The notes beneath the pieces were generated by a model. That model was not told the DNA's origin and ran no database searches. It saw only the letters and a list, made by a program, of their open reading frames with translations. Both the position numbers and the translations under genes were made by a program. A stretch of 64,000 nucleotides of DNA, from NCBI GenBank assembly GCA_002690705.1, contig NZFO01000009.1:178240-242239 (forward strand). The letters are read 5' to 3'. Positions 9,075-18,184 of the stretch are shown piece after piece. Positions within the stretch are counted from its first letter, which is position 1. The number at the start of each line of letters is the position of its first letter. The stretch comes from Magnetovibrio sp. GTDB taxonomy: Bacteria; Pseudomonadota; Alphaproteobacteria; Rhodospirillales; Casp-alpha2.

Positions 9075-10988
9075 TTACTGGCCTTGGTTGATAAGGGAAG
9101 GTTCGCCCATAGAGTCTAAATGTTCGTTGAGGTTTATCCAAGCTTCTTCTAACCTCTTAATCTTGTCTTTTATTTCGGTGTGTAGTACTTGAATCTCCAT
9201 TAATTTCGTTGTCGGACCTTCATAAATTTCAGGATTGGCCAAGCATATCTCTAGTGATTCTCTCTCCGCGCTTAGTTTTTCAATGCGTTTTTCATATTCG
9301 TTAATAGTTTTGCGGAGCCCGGCTGTCTTTTCACGTTTTTCTGCTCTTTTGCGACGTTGTGCCTTCTTATTTGAAAATATTTTTACGCCTGTGTCATCAT
9401 CAAAGCGTTCTGTTTGCCTTTTAGCGCGCTGTTGAGTAGTCAAAATCGCGTGGTAATCGCTTAAATCTCCCTCGAAAGTCTTGCATTCGCCATTTGCAAC
9501 CAACCACAACCTATCTGCTACCAATTCGACCAGATGTGGGTCATGGCTGACCAAGATTACGGCGCCATCATAAGCATTAAGTGCTTGAATTAATGCTTCT
9601 CGGGCATCGACATCTAGGTGGTTTGTAGGTTCATCTAAAAGAAGAATATGCGGTGCGCCAATGCTTGTCATAGCGAATAAAAGTCGTGCTTTTTCTCCAC
9701 CTGATAAACTCAGGCAATTTGTATTGGCACGATCTCCAGAAAAACCAAATCCAGCTAGGTGAGCACGGACTTTTGAGTCAGGTGCCATAGGCATCAACCG
9801 CGCCAAATGGTGATAAGGCGTCTCTGATAATTGTAACTCCTCCGCTTGGTGCTGAGCAAAGTAACCAATTTTCAACTTTGAAGATTTCAGTAATTTTCCT
9901 GCTGTTGGTTTTAAGCGGCCGGCTAGAAGTTTCACCAAAGTAGATTTACCGTTACCATTTGATCCAATTAATGCAATTCGGTCATCCATGTCGATCCGCT
10001 GATTAAGATTTTGCAAAACAGTGGTGACTTCGTAGCCTACTGATGCATTGTCGAGTGAAATTAAGGGCGGAGGTAATTGTTCAGGCTCTGGAAAATTGAA
10101 GGAAATAGTTTGGTCGTCCACAAGCGAAGCTATGGGGGCCATGCGTTCAAGCATTCTTAATCGGCTTTGCGCTTGGCGGGCCTTTGATGCTTTGTAACGA
10201 AAGCGCTCTACGAAGGCTTTAATATGGCGTCGTTGGATATTTTGCTTATTTCGAAGCCGTGCATCTTGTTCCTGGCGTTCATGCCGTGTTCGTTCAAAGC
10301 GATCATATCCACCCGTGTAACGTGTTAGCTTTTGGTTCTCAAGATGAACGATTTCCGAAACAACCGTATTCAGCAGCTTTCGGTCATGACTGATAAGTAA
10401 CAGTGTTCCTGGCCAGCTATTCAAATAACCCTCTAGCCATAGGACAGCCTCTAAATCTAAATGATTGGTGGGTTCATCCAAGAGTAGCAGGTCCGGGGTG
10501 GCGAAAAGCGTTGCGGCGAGCGCGACTCGCATTCGCCAACCGCCAGAAAATTCCGAGCAAGTTTGTGTCTGTTGCAATTCATTGAATCCAAGTCCTGTCA
10601 AAATACGCGCGGCACGAGCGGGCGCTGTTTCCGAGTAGATATCTGCAAGTCGGGTATGAATCTCGGCAATTTTAGATGGGTGGGTCTCTATTTGTGCTTG
10701 AGTTAGCAGATCTGTTCGCTCTACGTCGGCAGCAAGAACGTGCTCGAGCAACGTATCATTATTACTTGGCGCTTCTTGAGCAACGGTGCCAATGCGAATA
10801 TTGTTTCGTAACCTGATGGAGCCCTCATCAGGAGAGATATCTCCCAAGATCATTTTGAGTAACGTTGTTTTACCGGTTCCATTACTTCCGATTAAGCCCA
10901 TCTTATGGCCTTTAGGTAGATGAAGAGTGGCTCCTTGGAAAAGAATACGTCCGCCGATGCGGTGAACCAAATCATTTATATGTAACAT
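9075..10988 (-). CDS. yheS: ABC-F family ATPase, YheS type
   Basis: A 637-residue soluble protein with two ABC domains and no membrane segments. This is an ABC-F protein, which acts on the ribosome rather than in transport. Domain 1 has Walker A GSNGTGKTT (34-42), signature FSGGWRMRVALA and Walker B LLLLDEPTNHLDLEA. The linker (P-site tRNA interaction motif region) contains RFRYKASKARQAQSRLRMLE, very close to YheS. Domain 2 has GSNGNGKST, LSGGEKARLLFA and LLLDEPTNHLD. A charged coiled coil occupies the last ~100 residues. Length equals that of E. coli YheS. Transcribed alone on the minus strand, divergent from ndk. Confidence 0.93.
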   Translation of the reverse strand: MLHINDLVHRIGGRILFQGATLHLPKGHKMGLIGSNGTGKTTLLKMILGDISPDEGSIRLRNNIRIGTVAQEAPSNNDTLLEHVLAADVERTDLLTQAQIETHPSKIAEIHTRLADIYSETAPARAARILTGLGFNELQQTQTCSEFSGGWRMRVALAATLFATPDLLLLDEPTNHLDLEAVLWLEGYLNSWPGTLLLISHDRKLLNTVVSEIVHLENQKLTRYTGGYDRFERTRHERQEQDARLRNKQNIQRRHIKAFVERFRYKASKARQAQSRLRMLERMAPIASLVDDQTISFNFPEPEQLPPPLISLDNASVGYEVTTVLQNLNQRIDMDDRIALIGSNGNGKSTLVKLLAGRLKPTAGKLLKSSKLKIGYFAQHQAEELQLSETPYHHLARLMPMAPDSKVRAHLAGFGFSGDRANTNCLSLSGGEKARLLFAMTSIGAPHILLLDEPTNHLDVDAREALIQALNAYDGAVILVSHDPHLVELVADRLWLVANGECKTFEGDLSDYHAILTTQQRAKRQTERFDDDTGVKIFSNKKAQRRKRAEKREKTAGLRKTINEYEKRIEKLSAERESLEICLANPEIYEGPTTKLMEIQVLHTEIKDKIKRLEEAWINLNEHLDSMGEPSLINQGQ

Positions 10989-11335
10989 AAACTTGGCCTT
11001 AACAGCTTGAGGCAGATTCTGCCAGTACCGATAGTGGAGAGCAGATCTCCCTAACTGAAGTTATAACGAGCACAGGTTTTTTTAAGACAATGAGAAGTTG
11101 AATATCACAAGAATGTCGCAATAATGAGACAAATTAGTTAATAAAGCTATATTTTTTGTTTTTTTAATCAGTTTTTGACAAGCCAGGTGGTGCTCTTCTC
11201 TTGCCACGATGAGTGGGGGCCGGTATAAACCGGCCGCGTTTAGGAAGTGCACCGTTATGGGGTATTCTTTGGCTACACATATAAGCTTTAAGGTTAGAAA
11301 TCAAACTTCTGCACAATATCTAGGGGAATAGACGC
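10989..11335. other. Divergent intergenic region between the ABC-F gene and ndk
   Basis: About 350 bases between two divergent genes, so it should hold both promoters. A TTGACA occurs at 11175-11180, but no good -10 is correctly spaced. A GC-rich hairpin lies at 11218-11235. No ORF of note. Confidence 0.5.
11218..11235 (+). promoter_or_regulatory. GC-rich inverted repeat upstream of ndk
   Basis: Perfect 7-bp stem GGCCGGT / ACCGGCC around the tetraloop-length ATAA, about 100 bases before the ndk ATG. It is much more GC-rich than its surroundings. No T-run follows, so it is more likely an operator or leader hairpin than a terminator. Function unknown. Confidence 0.35.
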
Positions 11336-11758
11336 ATGGCTGTCGAACGCACTCTGTCGATTATTAAACCGGACGCCACCCGGCGGAATTTGACTGGCAA
11401 GATAAATGCCCGCTTTGAGGACGCTGGGTTGCGGATTGTAGCGCAGAAGCGCTTGTACTTAACTCGCACGCAGGCGGAGGGTTTTTATCAGGTACATAAA
11501 GATCGCGCCTTTTTTAGTGACTTGGTAGAATTTATGACTTCGGGGCCAGTTGTCGTGCAGGTTCTTGAGGGAGAAAACGCCATCCAGCGGAACCGCGAGA
11601 TCATGGGAGCGACTAATCCGGCAAACGCTGAAGAAGGCACCATTCGCAAAGATTTTGCTGAAGATATCGAAGCTAATTCCGTGCATGGATCTGATGCCCC
11701 TGAGACAGCAGCAGAGGAAATAGACTACTATTTCTCTCAATTAGAAATTGTTGGTTAA
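11336..11758 (+). CDS. ndk: Nucleoside diphosphate kinase
   Basis: A 140-residue NDP kinase, the usual bacterial length. It transfers the gamma phosphate of ATP to NDPs through a phosphohistidine. It begins [11 protein letters not shown], carries the phosphate-binding RNLTGKI and the [14 protein letters not shown] strand, and has the active-site NSVHGSDA with catalytic His117. A CTAGGGGA stretch precedes the ATG at 11336. It stands alone between the divergent ABC-F gene and the convergent purN. Its closeness to purN/purM fits nucleotide metabolism. Confidence 0.98.
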   Translation: MAVERTLSIIKPDATRRNLTGKINARFEDAGLRIVAQKRLYLTRTQAEGFYQVHKDRAFFSDLVEFMTSGPVVVQVLEGENAIQRNREIMGATNPANAEEGTIRKDFAEDIEANSVHGSDAPETAAEEIDYYFSQLEIVG

Positions 11759-11821
11759 TTGCCATTATAATTAAAAATAGTAGGGCCAGTTATTTAGTCG
11801 CTGAAATCTAGGATTAATGCA

Positions 11822-12481
11822 CTAAAGGCACTGTTCAGGATTGATTAAAACTCCCATAGGAGGTTCGGCTCCGCTAACAATGACCCGCTCGCCATCCATA
11901 AGGATGCGGCCCTCAGCGATCCATTTTACAGCCAAGGGGTAGATAATATGCTCTTGTTTGAGGACTCGTGTTGCCAAAGAGTCAGCTTTGTCGCCCGTGA
12001 TAACGGGAGTGATTGCCTGTATAATTATTGGCCCGGTATCCATTTTAAAACGCACGTAATGCACCGTGCAGCCTGTGAACTTAACGCCCGCGTTGATGGC
12101 TCGCTCATGGACATCTAGTCCCTTGAAAGCAGGAAGTAATGATGGATGAATGTTAATTATTCGGTTATACCAATGAGTGACAAAGTGGTTTGATAATAAA
12201 GTCATGAATCCCGCTAAGCATACTAGATGAACGTTATGATGTTCCATAGCCTTAGTCATTTCAGCTTCGAAGTCTGCATGGTTAGAGCAAGTATTACGAC
12301 TAATGATTAAGGTCGATATATCCGCAGCCTCAGCGTGTTTTAAGCCCGGTGCGTCATCCTTATTTGAGATTACCATCACAATCTTAGCTGGAAAGTCATC
12401 AGCAGCAGTAGCATCAATGAGGGCCCTGAGGTTAGACCCTTGGCCTGAAATCAAAACAGCTAGGCGGAGTTCTGCGCTCAT
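11822..12481 (-). CDS. purN: Phosphoribosylglycinamide formyltransferase
   Basis: A 219-residue GAR transformylase, which adds a formyl group from 10-formyl-THF to GAR in step three of purine synthesis. Marks are [15 protein letters not shown] at the N-terminus, [20 protein letters not shown] with the catalytic Asn and His, and [15 protein letters not shown] with the catalytic Asp. The ATG overlaps the purM stop by 4 bp (ATGA), so purM-purN form a translationally coupled operon read leftwards. It converges on ndk with a 63-bp gap. No odd residues. Confidence 0.96.
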   Translation of the reverse strand: MSAELRLAVLISGQGSNLRALIDATAADDFPAKIVMVISNKDDAPGLKHAEAADISTLIISRNTCSNHADFEAEMTKAMEHHNVHLVCLAGFMTLLSNHFVTHWYNRIINIHPSLLPAFKGLDVHERAINAGVKFTGCTVHYVRFKMDTGPIIIQAITPVITGDKADSLATRVLKQEHIIYPLAVKWIAEGRILMDGERVIVSGAEPPMGVLINPEQCL

Positions 12482-13614
12482 GGGTGAAACGGAGCATCTG
12501 GGTTACTTATGTTAATCGTGCTGTCTGTGTCCATGATATCTTTTATTTGCCCGATTACAGCTACACTTTCACCGAGCTCGGTCAGGGTATGAGTTAACAA
12601 CTCTACTCGAGCCTCATCGACTACCATGATCATGCCAATTCCTAAGTTGAAGGTCCGATACATCTCAGATAACGGAATGTTTCCCGTTGACCTGAGCCAA
12701 GTGAAAACGGGGGAAGCTTGCCAATTACCACCATTAATTTGCGCTTTAACTCCGTTGGGAAGCACGCGAGGTAAATTTTCTAGCAGGCCGCCCCCTGTTA
12801 TGTGTGCTAAGGCGTGAACACCGCCGGCTTTAATCGCTGCAAGACATGGTTTCACGTACATCCGAGTAGGTTGCAGCAGTACTTGGCCGAGGGTTTTAGT
12901 TGCGTCGAAGGGAGCTAAGTCATCGAGGCCAAGGGAGGAAATTTCAATAACATCTCGGACTAACGAGAAGCCGTTGGAATGCACCCCGTCAGAAGCAAGC
13001 CCTAAAATGATATCGCCGGATTGGACGGTTCGACTAGTTAAAATTTGATCGCGCTCTACTGCACCGACACAAAAACCCGCAAGGTCGTAATCACCGTCAC
13101 CATACATTCCCGGCATTTCTGCTGTTTCGCCACCGATTAATGCACAACCAGCCCGTCTGCAACCTTCAGCAATGCCAGTAACGATCTCCTTGCCTACCTC
13201 TACTTTTAGATTACCGGTAGCGAAGTAATCGAGAAACATTAATGGCTCAGCACCTTGGACAACGAGGTCATTGGCACACATCGCAACAAGATCTATTCCT
13301 ACCGTGCTATGTTGACCAGTAGCGATGGCGATCATCAACTTAGTACCGACACCATCGGTACTCGTAACGAGAATCGGGTCACTAAACCCAGCGGCTTTCA
13401 AATCGAAGAGTGCACCGAAACCACCAATATCTGATATCACTCCTGTGCGTTTAGTTTTATTCGCGAGAGGACGTATCTCACGCACAAGATTTTGTCCGGC
13501 GTCTATGTCAACGCCGGATCCTTTGTAGCTTAGGCTAATATTCGTGCCTGTAGGTGGATTCGAGGGTATGTTAGTATTGTTCTCATGGGAGGTAATGCCT
13601 TTCTCCTTTGCCAA
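12478..13614 (-). CDS. purM: Phosphoribosylformylglycinamidine cyclo-ligase
   Basis: AIR synthetase, which closes the imidazole ring using ATP and FGAM. The core begins [17 protein letters not shown], then [53 protein letters not shown] and [15 protein letters not shown], all typical. The start is uncertain: the longest frame uses TTG at 13614 and adds about 28 unconserved residues before the core, with no clear ribosome binding site before it. An AAGGAG lies just inside this extension, but no standard in-frame start follows it. Divergent from the DUF2066 gene and coupled to purN downstream. Confidence 0.95.
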   Translation of the reverse strand: MAKEKGITSHENNTNIPSNPPTGTNISLSYKGSGVDIDAGQNLVREIRPLANKTKRTGVISDIGGFGALFDLKAAGFSDPILVTSTDGVGTKLMIAIATGQHSTVGIDLVAMCANDLVVQGAEPLMFLDYFATGNLKVEVGKEIVTGIAEGCRRAGCALIGGETAEMPGMYGDGDYDLAGFCVGAVERDQILTSRTVQSGDIILGLASDGVHSNGFSLVRDVIEISSLGLDDLAPFDATKTLGQVLLQPTRMYVKPCLAAIKAGGVHALAHITGGGLLENLPRVLPNGVKAQINGGNWQASPVFTWLRSTGNIPLSEMYRTFNLGIGMIMVVDEARVELLTHTLTELGESVAVIGQIKDIMDTDSTINISNPDAPFHP

Positions 13615-13762
13615 CCTATTGATACATTAAGTGGTGAACTATGACCTATCCTGCGTATACGTAAATCTTAACCAAACCCGTGACTAAACCCAAGGCTAAT
13701 CCGAGAGAAACACACGGCAAACATTGGCTTCACGCAATATGGAAAATACTACAGGAAAAAAG

Positions 13763-14878
13763 ATGGAAGTCCGATACACATTTTTGGTGTGTTTAATCGC
13801 GACGTTAGTTGTGAGTGGGACATGGAGTATTAAAGCCGTGGGGCAGGTTTTTGAGATTCGTGACGTTAAGGTAGATGTGACTGCTGATACTGCCGCAAAA
13901 GCCCGTGAAGAGGCATTAGCACGTGGTGAGTCTGAGGCGTTAAACCGTATGCTGAGACGACTCACTTTAAGTGAAGATCATGCAAAGTTGCCAAAATTTA
14001 ATCACAAAAAAACTACTGAATTCGTCAGTGATTTCTCTGTATCAGATGAAAAAACCTCGTCGGTCAGATATCTGGCTAGGTTACATTATAGGTTTAAGCC
14101 AAATGCTATTCGGGGGTTACTTCGTGACAGTGGTTTTCAGTTTGCAGAAACCCCGAGCAAACCAATCCTTGTACTGCCTGTTTTTCAACCAGCAGGCGGG
14201 TTGGTCTTATGGGAAGCGCCAAACCCGTGGCGTGACGCGTGGAGTAGGCGCGGGACGATTGATGGTTTAGTTACCTTTGCCCTGCCCTTGGGTGATTTGG
14301 CTGACATAAGTACACTAAACGTTAATCAAGCTGTTCGAGGTGAAGTGGCGGCGCTGGGAAAACTTGCCGCGCGCTATCGCGCAGGTGACACAATAGTTGT
14401 GTACGCTCGTAGCGGTTTGGACCCTGCTAGTAGCGGGCGGCGCATCGATGTGTCAATGACACGGTTTAGTCTTCTGACCGATCCGGAGACAGATTTTCTG
14501 GGTATATCGCAACAAGAAGATGAGACTGAAGAAGACACCTTAATACGTGCCGTCAATTTAATTGTTAATCAGTTGGAGGATAGTTGGAAGCGCAGAAATT
14601 TATTGGTCGGTGGAGAGTTAAGGGTCGCCGCCGTAACCGTGCCAATTAGTGGATTGGGAGACTGGCTTGATGTGAAAATGAAGTTGGAAAATGTTACCGT
14701 TGTAAGGGCTTTAAACATGGTTCTGATGTCTCTTGATGAAGTTCGTGTGAATTTGCATTACGCAGGAGGAACCGGTCAGTTACAGACAGCACTGGGTCAG
14801 TCTGATATGGCTTTGCTTCGCGAAGAAAATGAATGGGTGCTGTATCCATCGGATGCGATATCTGCCCCTAGTCAATAA
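13763..14878 (+). CDS. DUF2066 exported protein
   Basis: A 371-residue protein with an N-terminal signal peptide (basic start, then FLVCLIATLVVSG) and mature sequence beginning near QVFEIRDVKVDVTADTAAKA. That segment and AREEALARGESEALNRMLRRLT are typical of DUF2066, a family of unknown function common next to pgsA-like, perM and hdaA genes in alphaproteobacteria. ATG 13763 is chosen because AGGAAAAAAG precedes it and it gives a clean signal peptide; in-frame ATG 13739 and TTG 13724 lie upstream. Periplasmic or envelope location is expected. First gene of a four-gene run ending in hdaA. Confidence 0.82.
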   Translation: MEVRYTFLVCLIATLVVSGTWSIKAVGQVFEIRDVKVDVTADTAAKAREEALARGESEALNRMLRRLTLSEDHAKLPKFNHKKTTEFVSDFSVSDEKTSSVRYLARLHYRFKPNAIRGLLRDSGFQFAETPSKPILVLPVFQPAGGLVLWEAPNPWRDAWSRRGTIDGLVTFALPLGDLADISTLNVNQAVRGEVAALGKLAARYRAGDTIVVYARSGLDPASSGRRIDVSMTRFSLLTDPETDFLGISQQEDETEEDTLIRAVNLIVNQLEDSWKRRNLLVGGELRVAAVTVPISGLGDWLDVKMKLENVTVVRALNMVLMSLDEVRVNLHYAGGTGQLQTALGQSDMALLREENEWVLYPSDAISAPSQ

Positions 14879-14924
14879 TGCGGAGCAAACGAGAGCCAAT
14901 AAAGATACTGTGGAGGGTCTTGCA

Positions 14925-15491
14925 ATGAATCTGCCAAATATTATTACGTTAACACGATTATGTTGTGTGCCTGTGGTAGTTTGGTTGATTCTCTCGGATA
15001 TGATCAGCGCTGCATTTTGGGTGTGTTTGGGAGCTGCTGCGAGCGACGCACTTGATGGTATCATTGCGAAGAGATTTCGTATGGAGACCGTATTAGGAGG
15101 GTTTCTGGATCCAATAGCCGACAAGGCCCTTCTAGTTGGAACATATATGGCGCTTGGAAACGTTGGCTATTTACCGGTTTGGTTAGTTATTTTAGTAGTA
15201 TTTCGCGATGCCCTAATCATTGGTGGGGCCATACTATTTCATACCATAACTCATTCGCTTACTATGCAGCCGATGCTTATAAGCAAAGTAAATACTGTAA
15301 TACAATTAATTTTACTTGTTGTTGTTGTTGGCGGCGCTGCGTTAAATATTGACCTTTCTGGCTATGTTCCCTGGTTAACGTATTTAGTTGCTATAACAAC
15401 AACTGTATCGGGTTTAACTTATATTGTTAGATGGACCAAACGCGCGGGTGATTTGGAACTTGTCGCATCAACAAAGGATGACGGGAAATGA
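14925..15491 (+). CDS. CDP-alcohol phosphatidyltransferase family protein
   Basis: A 188-residue integral membrane enzyme that joins a CDP-diacylglycerol phosphatidyl group to an alcohol. The family motif is complete in spacing: Asp41, Asp44-Gly45, Ala48, Gly58, Asp62 and Asp66. The usual Arg after Ala48 is Lys49, a variant also found in related alphaproteobacterial proteins. Several hydrophobic helices follow. ATG 14925 is preceded by GGAGG; the frame extends upstream into DUF2066 without need. The likely product is phosphatidylglycerophosphate or a cardiolipin precursor, but the alcohol cannot be told. It overlaps perM by 4 bp. Confidence 0.87.
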   Translation: MNLPNIITLTRLCCVPVVVWLILSDMISAAFWVCLGAAASDALDGIIAKRFRMETVLGGFLDPIADKALLVGTYMALGNVGYLPVWLVILVVFRDALIIGGAILFHTITHSLTMQPMLISKVNTVIQLILLVVVVGGAALNIDLSGYVPWLTYLVAITTTVSGLTYIVRWTKRAGDLELVASTKDDGK

Positions 15492-16552
15492 CAATTGAGA
15501 AGCGCACGCTATTTTGGGGAGCTGGCTGTGTATTTTTAGTTTTTTTGCTTCATATTTTGAGCAGTATCCTTCTACCTTTTGTGTCGGGAATATTGATTGC
15601 TTACTTTCTTGATCCAGTTACCGATAGGCTTGAGGAACGAGGGGTTCCAAGAAGCATAGCCACCGGTGCAATACTGCTTGCGTTTTTTTTATTTGGCTTC
15701 GGCGTACTTACTCTTTTTTTTCCAATGTTGCAAAAGCAGATTACGGGGCTTGCATTGATGTTGCCCGGCATGGTTGATGCCCTTCGTTTCTATCTGGAGC
15801 CGTTTGCGAGAGAATTTTTAGCCGGATTGTCGCCAGATGCGTTGGGAGAGATAAAATCTCATTTTGGCCAATTTGCAGGGCGGGTGGCTAAATGGACAGC
15901 AGGCCTTCTCGCTGGGCTATGGAGTGGTGGGTTAGCGGTATTTAACGTACTCTCTATGTTAATCGTGATGCCGGTCGTGGCCTTTTACTTGTTGCGAGAT
16001 TGGGATTTAATTACTTATAAAGTTGATTCTTGGCTGCCGCGAAGAGCCCGGGCCACAATCCATCATCAGTTGCGTGAAATTGACCTTACATTGGCCTCGT
16101 TTGTTCGTGGGCAAGCTCTGGTATGTCTGGTGCTGATTTTTATTTACACCACTGGGCTATCAATCGTTGGTTTAAAGTCAGGACTTTTGGTGGGTTTAGG
16201 TGCAGGTTTGATATCATTTGTGCCTTATCTCGGGGCGGCGATAGGTTTGTTACTTGGAGTCGGTATTGCGCTTTTTCAATTCTCAGAGTGGGAGCCGGTA
16301 TTAATAGTTACGGGTATTTTTGTTTTTGGCCAAATGCTGGAAAGCTACGTCCTGACGCCGAAATTTGTGGGGGATAAAGTAGGATTACATCCTTTGTGGA
16401 TCATTTTTGCATTGATGGCTGGAGGAGTATTATTGGGCTTTACTGGGGTTCTTATTGCCGTGCCTGTGGCAGCAGTAATCGGCGTCTTGACACGCTTCTC
16501 GATTGACCGTTATTTGAAAAGCCCGCTCTATCAAGAGGGAGAGAAAAAATAA
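15488..16552 (+). CDS. perM: AI-2E/PerM family membrane protein
   Basis: A 354-residue polytopic membrane protein of PF01594. The N-terminus has two close helices (LHILSSILLPFVSGILIAYFLDPVTDRLEERGVP split by a short loop), a soluble middle part, and a C-terminal group of helices with the conserved LTPKFVGDKVGLHPLWIIFALMAGG segment split over residues ~300-325. Family members are called PerM permeases or TqsA-type AI-2 exporters; the real substrate is usually unproven, and some act as Na+/H+ antiporters. Start overlaps the upstream gene by 4 bp and its stop overlaps the hdaA start by 1 bp, showing an operon. Confidence 0.88.
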   Translation: MTIEKRTLFWGAGCVFLVFLLHILSSILLPFVSGILIAYFLDPVTDRLEERGVPRSIATGAILLAFFLFGFGVLTLFFPMLQKQITGLALMLPGMVDALRFYLEPFAREFLAGLSPDALGEIKSHFGQFAGRVAKWTAGLLAGLWSGGLAVFNVLSMLIVMPVVAFYLLRDWDLITYKVDSWLPRRARATIHHQLREIDLTLASFVRGQALVCLVLIFIYTTGLSIVGLKSGLLVGLGAGLISFVPYLGAAIGLLLGVGIALFQFSEWEPVLIVTGIFVFGQMLESYVLTPKFVGDKVGLHPLWIIFALMAGGVLLGFTGVLIAVPVAAVIGVLTRFSIDRYLKSPLYQEGEKK

Positions 16553-17220
16553 TGTTGAGCGAACCGGCACAGTTCGCACTTGGCTTTGAGCATCGCGCAG
16601 CCATCAGTAAAGATGATTTTTTTGTTGCATCGCCAAATCGTGAGGCAGTTGAGTGGATCGACAGGTGGCCTAATTGGTCAGGGTCCGCGCTTGCAGTTTA
16701 CGGTTCGGACGGCTGCGGAAAGACACATTTGGGAGCTGTTTTTAAAGAGAGGGCGGGTGCTCGGCCGATTCCAAAGTCTTTAAAAGTACCACCCAATGAA
16801 ATGAGTGGCGCATGGATTGCGGATAACGCGCGCAAAGTCATATGCCGATTAGGTGAAGAACAAATGTTACACATATACAATTCTATTGTAGAGAGCCGTG
16901 GCAGTATACTTTTTATTGACCGTGATCCTCCAGTCAATTGGGATATCAAACTTGCTGATTTGAGTTCAAGAATCAAGTCGATGGCCAGTGTTGGTATTTT
17001 ATCTCCTGATGACGATTTGCTGGGCATGGTGTTACGCAAATTATTATCTGATAGACAGCTACGTGTGAGTGCAATTGTTATTAATTTTCTCCTACTTCGC
17101 ATGGAACGATCGTTTTTGGCGGCTGATAAATTAGTTAAGAATCTAGATCGACTGGCATTGGCGGAACGTCGTGAAATTACGATACCCTTGGCTCGACGGG
17201 TACTTAATAGTAAGGATTAG
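16552..17220 (+). CDS. hdaA: DnaA-related regulatory ATPase (HdaA, RIDA)
   Basis: A 222-residue protein matching the AAA+ part of DnaA without the DNA-binding domain. It has ALGFEHRAAISKDDFFVA, Walker A GSDGCGKTH (residues 51-59), a Walker B-like LFIDRDPP, and the sensor/lid region ending RREITIPLARRVL. The N-terminal QFALGF segment is the clamp-binding motif type used by Hda to contact DnaN. In alphaproteobacteria HdaA promotes hydrolysis of DnaA-ATP after replication starts. The last gene of the DUF2066 to hdaA run, overlapping perM by 1 bp. In many relatives ppk follows here; in this window an SDR gene follows instead. Confidence 0.9.
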   Translation: MLSEPAQFALGFEHRAAISKDDFFVASPNREAVEWIDRWPNWSGSALAVYGSDGCGKTHLGAVFKERAGARPIPKSLKVPPNEMSGAWIADNARKVICRLGEEQMLHIYNSIVESRGSILFIDRDPPVNWDIKLADLSSRIKSMASVGILSPDDDLLGMVLRKLLSDRQLRVSAIVINFLLLRMERSFLAADKLVKNLDRLALAERREITIPLARRVLNSKD

Positions 17221-17285
17221 AGCTGGCCGACGTTGTCTTGCGCTCATGGCCTTTATTTTAATCAATAAGCGGTGGGGAAATTGAT

Positions 17286-18065
17286 ATGGATTTAGGAATA
17301 CAGGGCCGGAGAGCAATAGTTTGCGCCGCCAGCAAAGGCCTCGGACGGAGTTGTGCAGAGTCACTGGTGCGCGAAGGTGTCGACGTTGTGATCTGTGCTC
17401 GCTCAAAGGGCCCCTTGGAGGAAACGGCTAAAAGCCTTCGTGCCCTTGGGGGGGGGGCGGTGTCTGCGGTTGCTTGTGATGTTACCACTGAAGAAGGACG
17501 CGGTCTCATTCTCAGTGTTTGTCCGGACCCAGACATTTTAATTAACAATGCGGGAGGACCTCCACCTGGGGACTTTCGAGATTGGGAACGTGAGGATTGG
17601 ATAAAAGCTATTGATGCCAACATGTTATCACCTATTCTGTTAATTAAACGGACAATCGACAGCATGATTGAGAGACAATTTGGACGTGTAATTAATATTA
17701 CATCTGGCGCAGTTAAATCACCAATAGATATCCTTGGTCTTTCGAATGGTTCGCGTGCTGGTCTGACGGGTTTTGTTGCCGGCTTATCTCGAACAACCGT
17801 TAAGCACAATGTTACAATCAATAATTTGTTGCCGGGTCCTTTTGATACGGATCGGTTACGCGAAAATTTGAAAGTTCTCGCAGCAAAGCATGGGATCTCC
17901 GTGGAGGAAATGACAAAAAAACGGGCTTCTGGTAACCCGGCTGGCCGCTTTGGAACGGCCTATGAGTTTGGGGAGATGTGCGCCTTTGTATGTTCGGCCC
18001 AAGCAGGATTTATGACTGGTCAAAATTTCCTCATTGATGGTGGCGCATTCCGCAGTACCTTGTAG
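17286..18065 (+). CDS. SDR-family protein with altered catalytic residues
   Basis: A 259-residue short-chain dehydrogenase/reductase. The nucleotide-binding motif is intact (CAASKGLGRS near residue 15) and so are the NNAGGPPPGDF segment and the C-terminal FLIDGGAF. The active-site region reads NITSGAVKSPIDILGLSNG then SRAGLTGF. The Ser is present, but at the Tyr-x3-Lys positions there are Ser and Arg by alignment with the usual YxASKAGL. This matches a known SDR subgroup with the GLSNGARxGL pattern, whose activity is unclear. RBS GGGGA precedes the ATG. It lies alone between hdaA and ppx. Confidence 0.85.
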   Translation: MDLGIQGRRAIVCAASKGLGRSCAESLVREGVDVVICARSKGPLEETAKSLRALGGGAVSAVACDVTTEEGRGLILSVCPDPDILINNAGGPPPGDFRDWEREDWIKAIDANMLSPILLIKRTIDSMIERQFGRVINITSGAVKSPIDILGLSNGSRAGLTGFVAGLSRTTVKHNVTINNLLPGPFDTDRLRENLKVLAAKHGISVEEMTKKRASGNPAGRFGTAYEFGEMCAFVCSAQAGFMTGQNFLIDGGAFRSTL

Positions 18066-18184
18066 CTTTATTTTTGGCCGCGCCACACAGTACCTATATA
18101 GTGTAAGAGTGCAGTGATTAGAGCTTTACCGGAGGTTTCGTTCATCGTGGATGACTTTTGCCCTTCAAAGGGATTTGTGAGCTT

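Noticed and set aside
11175-11180. TTGACA as a possible -35 box for ndk
   Set aside because: No acceptable -10 lies 16-18 bases downstream.
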